Shown here: positions 1-9,341 of the stretch, one piece after another
Position numbering within the stretch: the stretch's first letter is position 1
Layout: every line of letters begins with the position of its first letter
Assembly: GCF_020166495.1 (NCBI RefSeq)
Contig: NZ_JAINZS010000004.1
Coordinates: 248,001-312,000, forward strand
Source: Robertkochia aurantiaca
Lineage (GTDB): Bacteria > Bacteroidota > Bacteroidia > Flavobacteriales > Flavobacteriaceae
DNA length: 64,000 nt
Direction of reading: 5' to 3'
Notes under the pieces: model-generated
The model's input: only the letters and a program-made list of their open reading frames with translations
What the model was told of the DNA's origin: nothing
Databases searched by the model: none
Made by a program: the position numbers and the translations under genes

Positions 1-45
1 CCGGATGAATTTTTTGAACTTTCGTCAGCCTTTCTTAAAAGCTGA
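1..45 (+). CDS. Possible C-terminal tail of an upstream gene (partial)
   Basis: Frame 1 is open from the first base to a TGA at 43-45 and encodes 14 residues ending in AFLKS. The composition is protein-like, but the piece is too short to identify. It may be the end of a gene that lies outside the window. The remaining bases up to the next gene show only a promoter-like motif. Confidence 0.25.
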   Translation, partial: PDEFFELSSAFLKS

Positions 46-90
46 CCTCCAGCGAAATCAGGCCTGCCGCCTGTTAAATTGGTAATTTCG

Positions 91-121
91 TTGCATAATC
101 ATTAAATAATTGTGACTTTTG
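91..121 (+). promoter_or_regulatory. Candidate promoter for the FadL-type porin gene
   Basis: A TTG at 91-93 is followed after 20 nt by GACTTTTG at 114-121. This differs at one base from the Bacteroidota -7 element TAnnTTTG and has normal spacing. If real, transcription starts near 127, which rules out the GTG at 112 as start codon and supports the ATG at 151. Confidence 0.35.
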
Positions 122-150
122 GGCACCTTAAAAATTCAAAATCAAAAAGC

Positions 151-1398
151 ATGAAGAAATTCCTTACAGGAGCAGTCATATTTTTGCTTATGTCTGCTGC
201 TGCCTATGCAGGAGGATACCGTATTGCACTTCAAGGCCAAAAGCAATTGGCTATGGGGCATACCGGTGTCGCAGTGATCAACAGTTCTGAACTGGCCTTT
301 TTCAACCCGGCCGGACTCACTTTTCTGGAAGACTCTTTCACTTCGAGTGTGGGGATGAACCTGGTTTATTCAAACATTGTATTTCAAAACGAAAGATACG
401 GATGGTACACCGAGTCTGAAAGCCCGGTTTCTACCCCGTTCAACGCCTATGCCTCATTTAAAATAAACGAATGGGCAAGCGTCGGAATGGCTGTTTACAC
501 GCCCTATGGCTCAAGTGTTGAGTACCCTACCAACTGGGAAGGTTCTCACCTGATCAATGAGATCAGCCTCGCGGCCATCTTTTTTCAGCCTACCCTGTCT
601 GTCAAGTTAACCGATAAGTTGAGTATCGGAGGGGGGGCTATACTGGTAAGCGGAAGTGTCGATTTTACAAGAAATCTTGACCGTAGCACCACCAATGTGG
701 AAGGAGAACGACTTGGAGTGAATATCAACCAAAGCGGAATTACTGCCTGGGGTTATAATCTGGGACTGATGTTCAGACCCACCACAGCATTCACTCTTGG
801 CGTTAACTACCGCTCAGAGATCATCGTCGATGCTGAAGAGGGTGAAGCCGACTTCAGAAACATTCCTTCGAATCTGCAAGGACAGTTCTCAGACGGAACC
901 TTCAACGCCAGCCTGCCGCTTCCGGCTGAGCTGACCTTTGGAGCCTCATACCAGGTAAACGAAAAGTGGTTGCTGGCTGTAGATATCAACCGGGTATTCT
1001 GGGATGTTTACCAGAGCCTCGATGTGGAATTCAGCAACGGTCTGGTTTCAGAAAATCCGAGGAACTATAAGAATTCAACCAGCTATCGTTTCGGTATGCA
1101 ATACAAGGCCAATGAGCGTTTCACTCTCAGAGGCGGGTATTATTTCGACGAGTCACCGATCCAAAGCCGGTACTTCGCTCCTGAAACACCCAGAAATGAT
1201 TCGAACAACTTTACAGGAGGACTCACCTTTAACCTGAGCGAACACTTCGCTATCGACGCTTCTTTCCTTTACATTCACTTTGATGAGGTTAACGAATCGT
1301 ACGATTTTTATCAGGAAAACGGACAAAATGTTTCCTTCGGGGGAACTTATAAGAACAATGCATTTATCCCCGGACTGGGAGTAACTTACAGACTCTAA
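151..1398 (+). CDS. OmpP1/FadL/TodX-family outer membrane transport protein
   Basis: The product is predicted to be an outer-membrane beta-barrel that lets hydrophobic compounds such as fatty acids cross the membrane, as in the FadL family. The ATG at 151 gives a clean signal peptide (MKKFLTGAVIFLLMSAAAYA) followed by GGYRIALQGQKQLAMGHTGV, the conserved start of the mature OmpP1 domain. The family signature AFFNPAGLTFL follows, and the rest is an alternating-residue barrel ending in GLGVTYRL with a terminal aromatic/basic pattern. The length of 415 residues is normal. The GDSL lipoprotein gene follows after 11 nt, so the two are probably co-transcribed and may act together on lipids. The substrate is inferred, not seen. 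Confidence 0.88.
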   Translation: MKKFLTGAVIFLLMSAAAYAGGYRIALQGQKQLAMGHTGVAVINSSELAFFNPAGLTFLEDSFTSSVGMNLVYSNIVFQNERYGWYTESESPVSTPFNAYASFKINEWASVGMAVYTPYGSSVEYPTNWEGSHLINEISLAAIFFQPTLSVKLTDKLSIGGGAILVSGSVDFTRNLDRSTTNVEGERLGVNINQSGITAWGYNLGLMFRPTTAFTLGVNYRSEIIVDAEEGEADFRNIPSNLQGQFSDGTFNASLPLPAELTFGASYQVNEKWLLAVDINRVFWDVYQSLDVEFSNGLVSENPRNYKNSTSYRFGMQYKANERFTLRGGYYFDESPIQSRYFAPETPRNDSNNFTGGLTFNLSEHFAIDASFLYIHFDEVNESYDFYQENGQNVSFGGTYKNNAFIPGLGVTYRL

Positions 1399-1409
1399 AA
1401 AAGATATTC

Positions 1410-2888
1410 ATGAGAAGATCATTATATATACCATTACTGGCAGGATTATTCGCAGCCTGCCAGCCCGAATTCAACGACCCTGTTAACGAAGAAGGATTCT
1501 ACAGCAGCGGAGAAGCTGATCTGACCACTTACGTGGCCCTGGGTAACTCACTGACTGCCGGGTTCGCCGACGGAGCATTGTACAGAGACGCGCAAATAAA
1601 TTCATATCCGAACATCATCGCCCAACAGTTCTCTCTCGCAGGAGGAGGTGCTTTTACCCAGCCACTAGTGAATGATAACACGGGAGGACTTCTGGCAAAC
1701 GGACAAACGATCAGCAGTCCGAGACTGGTGCTGAACTTTAACGAAAACGGATCTCCCGTTCCCGTTACCCTCGATGCAGAACCGACAACAGACATCACCA
1801 ATGTACTGGAAGGCCCCTTCAACAACATGGGTGTACCCGGTGCTAAAAGCTACCACCTGCTGGCCAACGGGTATGGTAATCTCGGAAATTTCCCGACTGC
1901 AGCCAATCCCTATTTCATTCGTATGGCATCGTCACCCGATGCCAGCATTCTCGAAGATGCGGTAGCTCAAGACCCTAGTTTTTTCAGCCTCTGGATCGGA
2001 GCCAATGATATTTTAGGTTATGCCACCTCCGGAGGTACAGGCGTAAACCAGACCGGCAACCTGAATCCGCAGACATATGGCAGTAACGATATTACTGACC
2101 CTACCCTTTTCGGTGGTGTCTACCAGCAAATTTTACAGGGACTCACGTCAAACGGGGCTCAGGGTATCGTTCTGAACCTTCCTGCCGTTTCAGGCATTCC
2201 GTTTTTCACGACTGTTCCTTACAATGCCATTCCGCTTGATGCAGGAACCGCAGCCTTGCTGAATGAGAATTATGCGGCCTACAACGGAGGAATTCGACAA
2301 CTTCAAGCCGGAGGGGTGATCAGCGCAGAGGAAGCCGACAGCAGAATCATCAGTTTTCAGGCCGGACAAAACCCGGTAGTTATTTTAGATGAGTCACTGA
2401 CCGACCTTACCGGTTTCAACCCGGCCCTGGTCAATCTGCGACAAGCTACTGCTGAAGACCTTTTACCACTGCCTGTTTCACGGGTACTGGGTACACTAGC
2501 CGACCCTTCAAACCCGCTTTCGGTAATCGGAGTTGCCGTTCCCTTGAATGACGCTCAGGTATTAACCATGACGGAAGTTGCCGAGATAGAAGCCGTAAGA
2601 GCCGCCTACAACAATACCATAGCGGCCCTGGCTCAACAATTCGATCTTCCGCTGGTAGACGTTGATTCTCTTTTCGATCAGCTGATCAGCCAAGGAATAC
2701 CTTACGACGGCGGCACCATTACCGCAACGTTCGGTACCGGAGGAGCCTTTTCTCTTGACGGGGTTCATCTAACGCAACGTGGCTATGCCGTGATCGCAAA
2801 CGAGATCATAGACCAGATCAATCTGCGCTACAACGCCAGTATTCCCGAAGTCAATGCAGGTTATTACCCGGCAGTTTTCGTAGAATAA
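1410..2888 (+). CDS. SGNH/GDSL-family lipoprotein hydrolase
   Basis: This is a probable surface or periplasmic esterase/lipase of the SGNH fold. A lipobox is visible near residue 16 (LAGLFAAC), so it should be membrane-anchored by lipidation. Block I is YVALGNSLTAGFADG, with the nucleophile serine in GNSLTAG (the usual Asp of GDSL is Asn here). The oxyanion-hole block is WIGANDILGY and the Asp-His block is LDGVHLTQRGYAVIAN. At 492 residues it has large insertions between blocks, as in the Bacteroidota group. It lies 11 nt behind the FadL-type porin gene, a pairing I recall from other flavobacteria, which suggests work on a lipid substrate delivered by that porin. A terminator follows. Confidence 0.85.
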   Translation: MRRSLYIPLLAGLFAACQPEFNDPVNEEGFYSSGEADLTTYVALGNSLTAGFADGALYRDAQINSYPNIIAQQFSLAGGGAFTQPLVNDNTGGLLANGQTISSPRLVLNFNENGSPVPVTLDAEPTTDITNVLEGPFNNMGVPGAKSYHLLANGYGNLGNFPTAANPYFIRMASSPDASILEDAVAQDPSFFSLWIGANDILGYATSGGTGVNQTGNLNPQTYGSNDITDPTLFGGVYQQILQGLTSNGAQGIVLNLPAVSGIPFFTTVPYNAIPLDAGTAALLNENYAAYNGGIRQLQAGGVISAEEADSRIISFQAGQNPVVILDESLTDLTGFNPALVNLRQATAEDLLPLPVSRVLGTLADPSNPLSVIGVAVPLNDAQVLTMTEVAEIEAVRAAYNNTIAALAQQFDLPLVDVDSLFDQLISQGIPYDGGTITATFGTGGAFSLDGVHLTQRGYAVIANEIIDQINLRYNASIPEVNAGYYPAVFVE

Positions 2889-2913
2889 TCGATTTTATAA
2901 TCTTTCATATTTT

Positions 2914-2944
2914 AAAAAGCGCTACAAATTGTAGCGCTTTTTTT
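2914..2944 (+). terminator. Rho-independent terminator after the porin-GDSL operon
   Basis: A 12-bp stem (AAAGCGCTACAA pairing with TTGTAGCGCTTT) with a tiny loop is followed by a run of seven T. It ends the porin-GDSL transcript. Confidence 0.85.
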
Positions 2945-2973
2945 ATCTTTAAGACACACTAAATAAACAACCT

Positions 2974-3318
2974 ATGAAATTTCTGATAAAAATCCTGCTT
3001 TCAGGACTTGCGGTGATCATACTCGAACGCATTCTTCCCGGCGTCTCTGTAGACGGCTATATGACCGCTATCATTGTAGCGCTCGTTTTGGGACTATTAA
3101 ACTTTATAGTGAAACCCATTCTGGTCATTCTGACCTTACCGGTAACCATACTTACCCTGGGACTGTTTCTTCTTATTATCAACGCTATCATCATACTGCT
3201 GGCTGATTCTCTGGTAAGCGGCTTTCAGGTAGACAATATTTGGTGGGCACTCTTATTCTCCCTGTTGTTGTCGATACTCGAATCCATACTGTTTTCAGCA
3301 GTAAAAAAAGACAAATAG
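2974..3318 (+). CDS. Phage-holin-family-4-like membrane protein (YvlD type)
   Basis: A 114-residue protein made almost entirely of four hydrophobic segments (about 5-20, 30-52, 55-78, 85-108) with a short basic tail. The LNFIVKPILVILTLPVTILTLGLF-type stretch is the hallmark of the family named phage_holin_4_2, represented in Bacillus by YvlD. Despite the name, members are chromosomal proteins of unknown role and nothing phage-like surrounds this gene. It sits between a strong terminator and an unrelated membrane protein gene. Confidence 0.85.
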   Translation: MKFLIKILLSGLAVIILERILPGVSVDGYMTAIIVALVLGLLNFIVKPILVILTLPVTILTLGLFLLIINAIIILLADSLVSGFQVDNIWWALLFSLLLSILESILFSAVKKDK

Positions 3319-3369
3319 CCTGTAACAAAAACAGGCCAAAAGATACCAACATTGTAAAGCTGTTCTCCT

Positions 3370-4407
3370 ATGAACAAAACAATGCGATTTGCCTTTGACG
3401 CCCTCCCTCTTCTGCCAGCGTTGGCCATTGGCTTGCTTTTCATGTTGGGAAAGGGCGGGGCATTTGACCCTTTAAACAAATTTTCGACAGCACTGCTTAT
3501 CGACCTGCTGCTGATCATCCCTGTCACCTATTGGATCATTATCAGAAACCGAAAGATATCCATGATTACCGTGATCCCACTGATAGGTCTGGGAATAATC
3601 ACGGCAAACCGGCTTTTGGGATCAGAGTCCGGCCAGACCCTTACCTTAATCAATACGTACGCAATCCCGTTGCTGGAGACGTTACTCATCTCAGTATTGC
3701 TCTTCCAGGCCCTACGGATCAGGAAAATATATCAGGCACATTCAGAAACCGCAGGATTTTATCCGGCATTAAAGCAGGCTGCGACCGAAATCTTACCGGG
3801 AATACCCGGCAAATTGCTCGCCCAGGAGATAGCAGTTATATACTACGCTTTCTTTAACTGGACCAAACCCTGCCATACAGGAAAAGCTTTTAATTACCAC
3901 CGGAATAATGAAACAAGCCTGTGGTTGGGGGTCCTGCTCATCACAGGAATCGAAACCGTTGTGCTTCATCTTTTACTTGCCCGCTGGAACGAAACCGCAG
4001 CCTGGATAATCACTGCAATAAGCCTTTACACCCTCCTGCAATGCTTAAGCATTTTACGTTCACTTCGGCATTTTCCCATAGAGGTAACAGAAAAGCACAT
4101 CTGTATCCCCTACGGCTTTATCAATGAAGGGATCATCGAGATCGACAACATCGAGGCAGTTACCATCAGCAGCAAAGACGAAGAAAAGAGAAAACTTACA
4201 CGGTACCATTCGCCACTTGGCACTATCGCCCATCATAATTGCGTACTTACCCTCCGGCAACCCGCCGTGCTCAGCGTTATGGGTTTCGCCAAAAAATATG
4301 ATAAGCTGCTTCTGCAGCTCGATGACCCACAGACCTTTTATCGTGAAGTTCAGAGCCTCATCACAACTGATCAACACGATGCTCCTGAAAACAAAAAGCT
4401 TTGTTAA
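3370..4407 (+). CDS. Multi-pass membrane protein with a PH-like C-terminal region, function unknown
   Basis: I do not recognise this 345-residue protein with confidence. The N-terminal two thirds holds about six hydrophobic segments: near 8-25, 38-58, 63-82, 93-110, 182-203 and 212-230. The last 110 residues are soluble and contain short beta-like blocks (FPIEVTEKHICIPYGFI, GIIEIDNIEAVTI, NCVLTLRQPAVL, then a helix DPQTFYREVQSLI). That pattern resembles bacterial PH-like domains attached to membrane proteins. It starts 51 nt after the holin-like gene and is followed by its own gap before the tig promoter. No substrate or pathway can be inferred. Confidence 0.6.
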   Translation: MNKTMRFAFDALPLLPALAIGLLFMLGKGGAFDPLNKFSTALLIDLLLIIPVTYWIIIRNRKISMITVIPLIGLGIITANRLLGSESGQTLTLINTYAIPLLETLLISVLLFQALRIRKIYQAHSETAGFYPALKQAATEILPGIPGKLLAQEIAVIYYAFFNWTKPCHTGKAFNYHRNNETSLWLGVLLITGIETVVLHLLLARWNETAAWIITAISLYTLLQCLSILRSLRHFPIEVTEKHICIPYGFINEGIIEIDNIEAVTISSKDEEKRKLTRYHSPLGTIAHHNCVLTLRQPAVLSVMGFAKKYDKLLLQLDDPQTFYREVQSLITTDQHDAPENKKLC

Positions 4408-4442
4408 TTCCCTAGATTCTTGTAGCACAAGCATTTAAAATC

Positions 4443-4473
4443 TTTGCGCACTTGCTAAAAAGTCGTATTTTTG
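4443..4473 (+). promoter_or_regulatory. Promoter of tig
   Basis: TTTG at 4443-4446 and TATTTTTG at 4466-4473 match the Bacteroidota -33 and -7 elements (TTTG, TAnnTTTG) with 19 nt between them. Transcription would start near 4480, about 27 nt before the tig ATG. The TTG at 4471 lies inside the -7 element and cannot be the start codon. Confidence 0.7.
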
Positions 4474-4506
4474 CAAGCCAAAATTAAGGCGATAATAAAG
4501 TTTAAC

Positions 4507-5829
4507 ATGGATATTACAAGAGAGCAAATCGATGATTTAAATGCAATCGTGAAGGTTGCGATTACTAAGGAAGACTACAGCGACCGCGTTGACGAGATAT
4601 TGACAAATTATCGCAAGAACGCCAATATTCCCGGGTTCCGTAAAGGTCATGTTCCTATGGGACTGGTTAAAAAGCAGTATGGAAAAGCCGTACTGGTTGA
4701 CGAAGTAAACAAATTACTTCAGGATTCACTGAACAAATATCTTACCGAAGAAAAACTGGATGTTTTAGGTAATCCGCTTCCAAAAGCTCAGGATGACCTG
4801 GATTGGAATGCCGAAGAGTTTTCATTCGAGTTCGAATTAGGTCTGGCCCCTGAATTTGAGGTTAGCCTGGAAACAAAAAAACCCATCACCCACTATAATA
4901 TCATCGCTGATGATAAAATGATCGACGAACAGATCGATCGCATTGCCAAGCAATACGGCAAGCTTATCAGCCAGGATGAGGTTACTGAAGAAAGCGAGAT
5001 CACCGGAGTTTTCAAGAACGAAGAGAAGGAGATCGAAAATCGCGTTACCCTTGAACTGGACAAGATCAAAGGAAAGCGTAATAAAGATAAATTCCTCGGA
5101 TCAAAACCGGGAGACACACTGTCGCTGAAAACCAAGAATCTTTTTGAAGATGATCACGATCTGATCCAATACCTGAAGATCGATCACAGCGAGGCACACG
5201 ATCTGGATATCGAGATCGACTTTGAGATCGAAGAGGTTAATAAAAGAGAAGCAGCTGAACTGAACCAGGAATTCTTCGACAAGATTTTCGGAGAAGGTCA
5301 GGTAAGCTCAGAAGATGAGATGCGCGCCAAGATCAAGGAAGATGCTGAGAAGCAATTCAAGCAGCAGTCTGACCAGAAATTGCTTAACGTTATAACCGAA
5401 CAACTGATCGAAAACACCAAATTCGACCTTCCCGCTGCATTCCTGAAAAAGTGGATTCAGACCACCGGAGAAGAAGAAATGAGTGACGAGCAGGCCAGTG
5501 AAGAATATGAGAAGTCTGAGAAAGGCCTTCGTTATCAGCTGATCGAAGGAAAGATCATCAAAGACAACGAACTTCAGGTACAGTTCGATGAACTTAAAGA
5601 TCATGCCAAGCAGTATGTGCGTATGCAAATGGCACAATTCGGACAAACAAATCCGGAAGAGGAAGTGCTGGAAAACATCGCAGGTCGTATCATGTCAAAC
5701 CAGGAAGAAGTAAAACGTCTTTCTGAGCAGCTGATGAATCAGAAACTAATCGACCTCTTCAAAGAGAAAGCGAACCTGAAGACCAAAGAAGTTACTTACG
5801 AAGACTTCGTTAAAGAGGTCTACGGATAA
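4507..5829 (+). CDS. tig: Trigger factor, ribosome-associated chaperone
   Basis: Trigger factor binds the ribosomal exit tunnel and shields nascent chains. The ribosome-binding signature GFRKGHVP lies near residue 44-51, preceded by the typical beta-alpha N-terminal domain. The middle PPIase region (about 150-240) is degenerate, as in many Bacteroidota, and lacks a clear FKBP active-site pattern. The C-terminal half is the helical substrate-cradling domain. The start at 4507 (MDITREQIDDLNAIVKV) fits the family N-terminus and lies just downstream of a good promoter. The length of 440 residues is normal. It heads the conserved tig-clpP-clpX block, with a hairpin separating it from clpP. Confidence 0.95.
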   Translation: MDITREQIDDLNAIVKVAITKEDYSDRVDEILTNYRKNANIPGFRKGHVPMGLVKKQYGKAVLVDEVNKLLQDSLNKYLTEEKLDVLGNPLPKAQDDLDWNAEEFSFEFELGLAPEFEVSLETKKPITHYNIIADDKMIDEQIDRIAKQYGKLISQDEVTEESEITGVFKNEEKEIENRVTLELDKIKGKRNKDKFLGSKPGDTLSLKTKNLFEDDHDLIQYLKIDHSEAHDLDIEIDFEIEEVNKREAAELNQEFFDKIFGEGQVSSEDEMRAKIKEDAEKQFKQQSDQKLLNVITEQLIENTKFDLPAAFLKKWIQTTGEEEMSDEQASEEYEKSEKGLRYQLIEGKIIKDNELQVQFDELKDHAKQYVRMQMAQFGQTNPEEEVLENIAGRIMSNQEEVKRLSEQLMNQKLIDLFKEKANLKTKEVTYEDFVKEVYG

Positions 5830-5856
5830 AGACGTCTTAATAAAATAAGTATCTTT

Positions 5857-5889
5857 AAGGCGTTACATGAGTATATGTAACGCCTTTTT
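5857..5889 (+). terminator. Terminator or attenuator between tig and clpP
   Basis: A 12-bp stem (AAGGCGTTACAT pairing with ATGTAACGCCTT) is followed by T-rich sequence, 28 nt before the clpP start. Because clpP follows directly and no clear promoter is seen after the hairpin, partial read-through seems likely. Confidence 0.7.
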
Positions 5890-5916
5890 ATATACTAAAA
5901 ACCGATTAAGATTTAT

Positions 5917-6594
5917 ATGGACTTTGCAAAAGAATTCAAAGCGTTTGCTACCAAAGACCAGGGAATAAGCAGCCTGCGTCTGGAAAGCCTTATGAGCGCT
6001 ATGACCCCGGTGGGTCTTACACCGAATATCATTGAAGAACGTCAAATGAATGCTGTGGCGATGGATGTTTTCTCCAGACTGATGATGGACCGCATCATCT
6101 TTCTCGGAACCGGCATCAACGACCAGGTGGCCAATATAGTTCAGGCCCAGCTGCTCTTTTTAGAGAGCACCGATTCGTCTAAAGACATTCAGATCTATAT
6201 CAACTCTCCGGGCGGTAGTGTTTATGCCGGTCTGGGGATTTATGACACCATGCAATATATCAAACCTGATGTTGCCACCATATGTACAGGTATGGCCGCT
6301 TCGATGGGAGCAGTGCTTTTATGTGCCGGAGAAAAAGGTAAACGATCTGCCCTTCCCCATGCCAGGGTGATGATTCACCAGCCGCTTTCAGGAGGTCAGG
6401 GTCAGGCCAGTGATATTGAGATCATGGCGAATGAGGTCCTTAAGATCAAAGAAGAGTTGTACCAGATCATCGCCAAACATAGCGGTCAGTCGGTAGATAA
6501 AGTGACCGATGACAGTGACCGGGATTATTGGATGAAAGCCAAAGAAGCTAAAGAATATGGTATGATTGACGAAGTTTTAGAACGTAACGACTAA
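5917..6594 (+). CDS. clpP: ATP-dependent Clp protease proteolytic subunit
   Basis: ClpP forms the tetradecameric serine-protease chamber that works with ClpX, encoded just downstream. The catalytic serine is in [11 protein letters not shown] and the catalytic histidine in [19 protein letters not shown], with the usual 24-residue spacing. The substrate-binding block [18 protein letters not shown] is intact. The length of 225 residues includes a longer N-terminal extension than E. coli ClpP, typical of Bacteroidota. The ATG at 5917 is the only sensible start. It is separated from tig by a hairpin and from clpX by 86 nt. Confidence 0.96.
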   Translation: MDFAKEFKAFATKDQGISSLRLESLMSAMTPVGLTPNIIEERQMNAVAMDVFSRLMMDRIIFLGTGINDQVANIVQAQLLFLESTDSSKDIQIYINSPGGSVYAGLGIYDTMQYIKPDVATICTGMAASMGAVLLCAGEKGKRSALPHARVMIHQPLSGGQGQASDIEIMANEVLKIKEELYQIIAKHSGQSVDKVTDDSDRDYWMKAKEAKEYGMIDEVLERND

Positions 6595-6680
6595 AAAAAA
6601 GGTTTAACCTGTAGTCGAAATCGTACCTTTTTACTATAGAACATTTAGGTCTTCCCCGGAAGACCGATAAATTAAATTTA

Positions 6681-7913
6681 ATGGCAAAAGAACAATTAGA
6701 ATGCTCTTTCTGTGGAAGGAAAAAGCCGGAGACCAATTTACTGATCGCCGGCCTGGATGCGCATATTTGCGACAGGTGTATAGAGCAGGCTCATGGAATC
6801 GTTCTGGAAGAGACACATCAGGCTAAAAAAAGCGAACTGTCGTCAGAGCTGATTCTCAAAAAACCCATTGAGATCAAGACATTTCTTGATCAATTCATTA
6901 TCGGGCAGGACATCACTAAAAAAGTCATGTCTGTAGCAGTTTACAACCATTATAAGCGATTACTGCAACCCACTTCCAAGGAAGACATCGAGATACAAAA
7001 AAGCAACATCATCATGGTGGGTCAAACCGGTACCGGTAAAACCCTGATGGCCAAAACCATCGCCAAGATGCTGAACGTTCCCCTGGCAATCGTCGACGCT
7101 ACCGTACTCACGGAAGCAGGATATGTAGGAGAAGATGTGGAAAGTATACTCACCCGCCTGCTGCAGGCGGCCGATTACAACCTCGAGAAAGCTGAAAGAG
7201 GTATCGTTTTTATCGATGAGATCGACAAGATCGCGAGAAAAAGCGATAACCCTTCCATCACCCGTGATGTTTCAGGTGAAGGAGTACAGCAGGCGCTGCT
7301 GAAACTTCTGGAGGGAACCACCGTCAATGTGCCACCCAAAGGAGGAAGAAAGCACCCGGATCAAAAGTTCATCGAAGTGAACACCGAGAACATTCTGTTC
7401 GTAGCCGGAGGAGCTTTTGACGGAATCGAACGCGTCATCTCCAAACGTCTGAACATGCAGGCCGTTGGTTATAGCGCTTCAAAGATGGATCAGGATATCA
7501 ATAAGGAAAACCTCCTCCAATACATCATTCCGAAAGACCTGAAGGAATTCGGCCTTATACCGGAGATCATCGGAAGATTACCTGTTTTGACCCACATGGA
7601 TCCGCTGGATGCGAAAACGCTTCGAGCGATCCTTACAGAACCGAAAAACGCCATTATCAAACAATATGAGAAATTGTTTGAAATGGATCATATCGATTTC
7701 GAGATCACCGACGATGCGCTTGACTATATTGTTGAAAAAGCCATCGAATACAATTTGGGTGCCAGAGGTCTTCGCTCACTTTGTGAAGCCGTGCTTACCG
7801 ACGCCATGTTCGAATTACCGAGCGCGAAAGAAAAAAACCTCGTGGTCGATAAAGACTATGCAGAAGAAAAACTCACCAAGGCCAAGATCAATAAATTGAA
7901 GGCTGTTGGTTAA
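6681..7913 (+). CDS. clpX: ATP-dependent Clp protease ATP-binding subunit ClpX
   Basis: ClpX is the AAA+ unfoldase that feeds substrates into ClpP. An N-terminal zinc-binding domain is visible with Cys8, Cys11, Cys30 and Cys33. Walker A is GQTGTGKT, Walker B is [10 protein letters not shown], the pore loop is GYVGED, and the arginine-rich sensor region [12 protein letters not shown] lies near the C-terminus. The 410-residue length is normal. It follows clpP on the same strand and ends at a terminator 25 nt downstream. Confidence 0.97.
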   Translation: MAKEQLECSFCGRKKPETNLLIAGLDAHICDRCIEQAHGIVLEETHQAKKSELSSELILKKPIEIKTFLDQFIIGQDITKKVMSVAVYNHYKRLLQPTSKEDIEIQKSNIIMVGQTGTGKTLMAKTIAKMLNVPLAIVDATVLTEAGYVGEDVESILTRLLQAADYNLEKAERGIVFIDEIDKIARKSDNPSITRDVSGEGVQQALLKLLEGTTVNVPPKGGRKHPDQKFIEVNTENILFVAGGAFDGIERVISKRLNMQAVGYSASKMDQDINKENLLQYIIPKDLKEFGLIPEIIGRLPVLTHMDPLDAKTLRAILTEPKNAIIKQYEKLFEMDHIDFEITDDALDYIVEKAIEYNLGARGLRSLCEAVLTDAMFELPSAKEKNLVVDKDYAEEKLTKAKINKLKAVG

Positions 7914-7937
7914 GAGAACAACGCACACACAAACAAG

Positions 7938-7967
7938 AATCCCGGAGGTCAACTTCGGGATTTTTTT
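7938..7967 (+). terminator. Terminator after clpX
   Basis: A 10-bp stem with one wobble pair (AATCCCGGAG pairing with CTTCGGGATT) is followed by seven T. Confidence 0.85.
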
Positions 7968-8013
7968 ATGTATGATTATTTGAAATTCCTATTTTTAAAG
8001 AAACCTGTTATTT

Positions 8014-9307
8014 ATGAAAAATTATCTGCTCGTCGTATCCGCATGTCTTTTAACCTGCTTGTCTTTACAAGGACAACTTTCGAAAAAAGAAAAAGCCATT
8101 ATAAACTCCGTATCAGAAAACCAGGCTGAAGCCATGGACTTCTTAAAGGAAACGGTGAATATAAACAGCGGAACCCTGAATCTGGAAGGCGTCAAAAAAG
8201 TGGCGCAACTTTATAAAAAGGAGCTGGAAGAAATGGGCTTTGATACGGAGTGGATACCGATGCCAGAAGAAATGCAGCGCGCGGGCCACCTGTTTGCAGT
8301 AAGAAACGGGAAAAAAGGGAAAAAAATTACTACTGATAGGGCATCTTGATACAGTGTTCGAGGAAGACAGTCCGTTTCAACAATTCACGATGTTGAATGA
8401 TTCGGTTGCAGCAGGCCCCGGGGCCAACGACATGAAAGGGGGTAATGCCATGATCATTTTCGCTCTGAAAGCCCTTTATGAAAACGGCTTACTCAAAGAC
8501 TCAAACATAACGGTAGCCTTTACAGGCGATGAGGAAAGCACCGGCAAGCCTCTTTCAGTCAGCAGAAAAGACCTTATCGAAGCTGCCGAAAAAAGCGACG
8601 TGGCACTGGGTTTTGAAACTTCAAGCGGCTTTGAATATGCCACTGTCGCCAGAAGAGGGTCTTCAGGCTGGAAACTCACTGTAACAGGTAAAAGAGCCCA
8701 CTCTTCGGGTATCTTTAGCGAAAACACCGGAGCAGGGGCCATTTTTGAAAGCTCCCGCATACTTCATGAATTCTATGAAAGACTCAGCGATGTACCGCTG
8801 CTTACATTTAATGCCGGAACCATACTCGGAGGTACGCAGGTAAATATGGAAAACCATACGAAGGGCACCGTATTCGGGAAAACCAACGTGGTACCACAAA
8901 CAGCTGTGGTACATGGCGGCTTACGGTTCATTACCGAGAAACAGAAAGACAGTGCACGGGCTGTAATGAAAGAGATCGCCAAAGAGAATCTGCCTCAAAC
9001 TTCGGCTGAGATTGAATTCACAGACAGTTACCCGGCTATGCCGCCCACAGAAGGAAACTACGCCTTACTGGAAAAACTCAACCGGGTAAGTGAAGACCTG
9101 GGGCAAGGCCAGGTAATCGCCTATGACCCCGGACGCAGAGGAGCTGCAGATATCTCCTTTATCGCTTCCTACGTCGATGGTCTCGACGGCCTGGGCGCCA
9201 TGGGAAGAAGTGCTCATACTCCGGAGGAAACCATCAACTTAAAAACGTTTGAAGCCCTGACCAAAAGAACAGCCCTGCTGATCTACCGGCTTATCGATGA
9301 AAAATAA
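8014..9307 (+). pseudogene. M20-family metallopeptidase interrupted by a one-base frameshift
   Basis: Two frames together encode one secreted M20 zinc peptidase (glutamate carboxypeptidase/acetylornithine deacetylase type). Frame 1 (8014-8349) gives a signal peptide and the N-terminus to residue about 105. Frame 2 continues from the A-run at 8320-8326 and reads LLIGHLDTVF, the first metal-binding block, then GPGANDMKGGNAM, FTGDEESTG and GRSAHTPEETINL. All catalytic and zinc-ligand blocks are therefore present once the extra A is removed. The 7-A run follows AAAAAAGGG, a classic slippage site. The break may be a sequencing error, a recent mutation or phase variation; the sequence alone cannot decide. 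Left as is, translation stops before the active site. Confidence 0.85.
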
Positions 9308-9341
9308 AATAAGTTCAGCGAAAGATCCTTTACCTGTCTGT

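Noticed and set aside
2974-3318. Phage-holin-like protein taken as sign of a prophage
   Set aside because: The family is a chromosomal membrane family despite its name, and no phage genes surround it.
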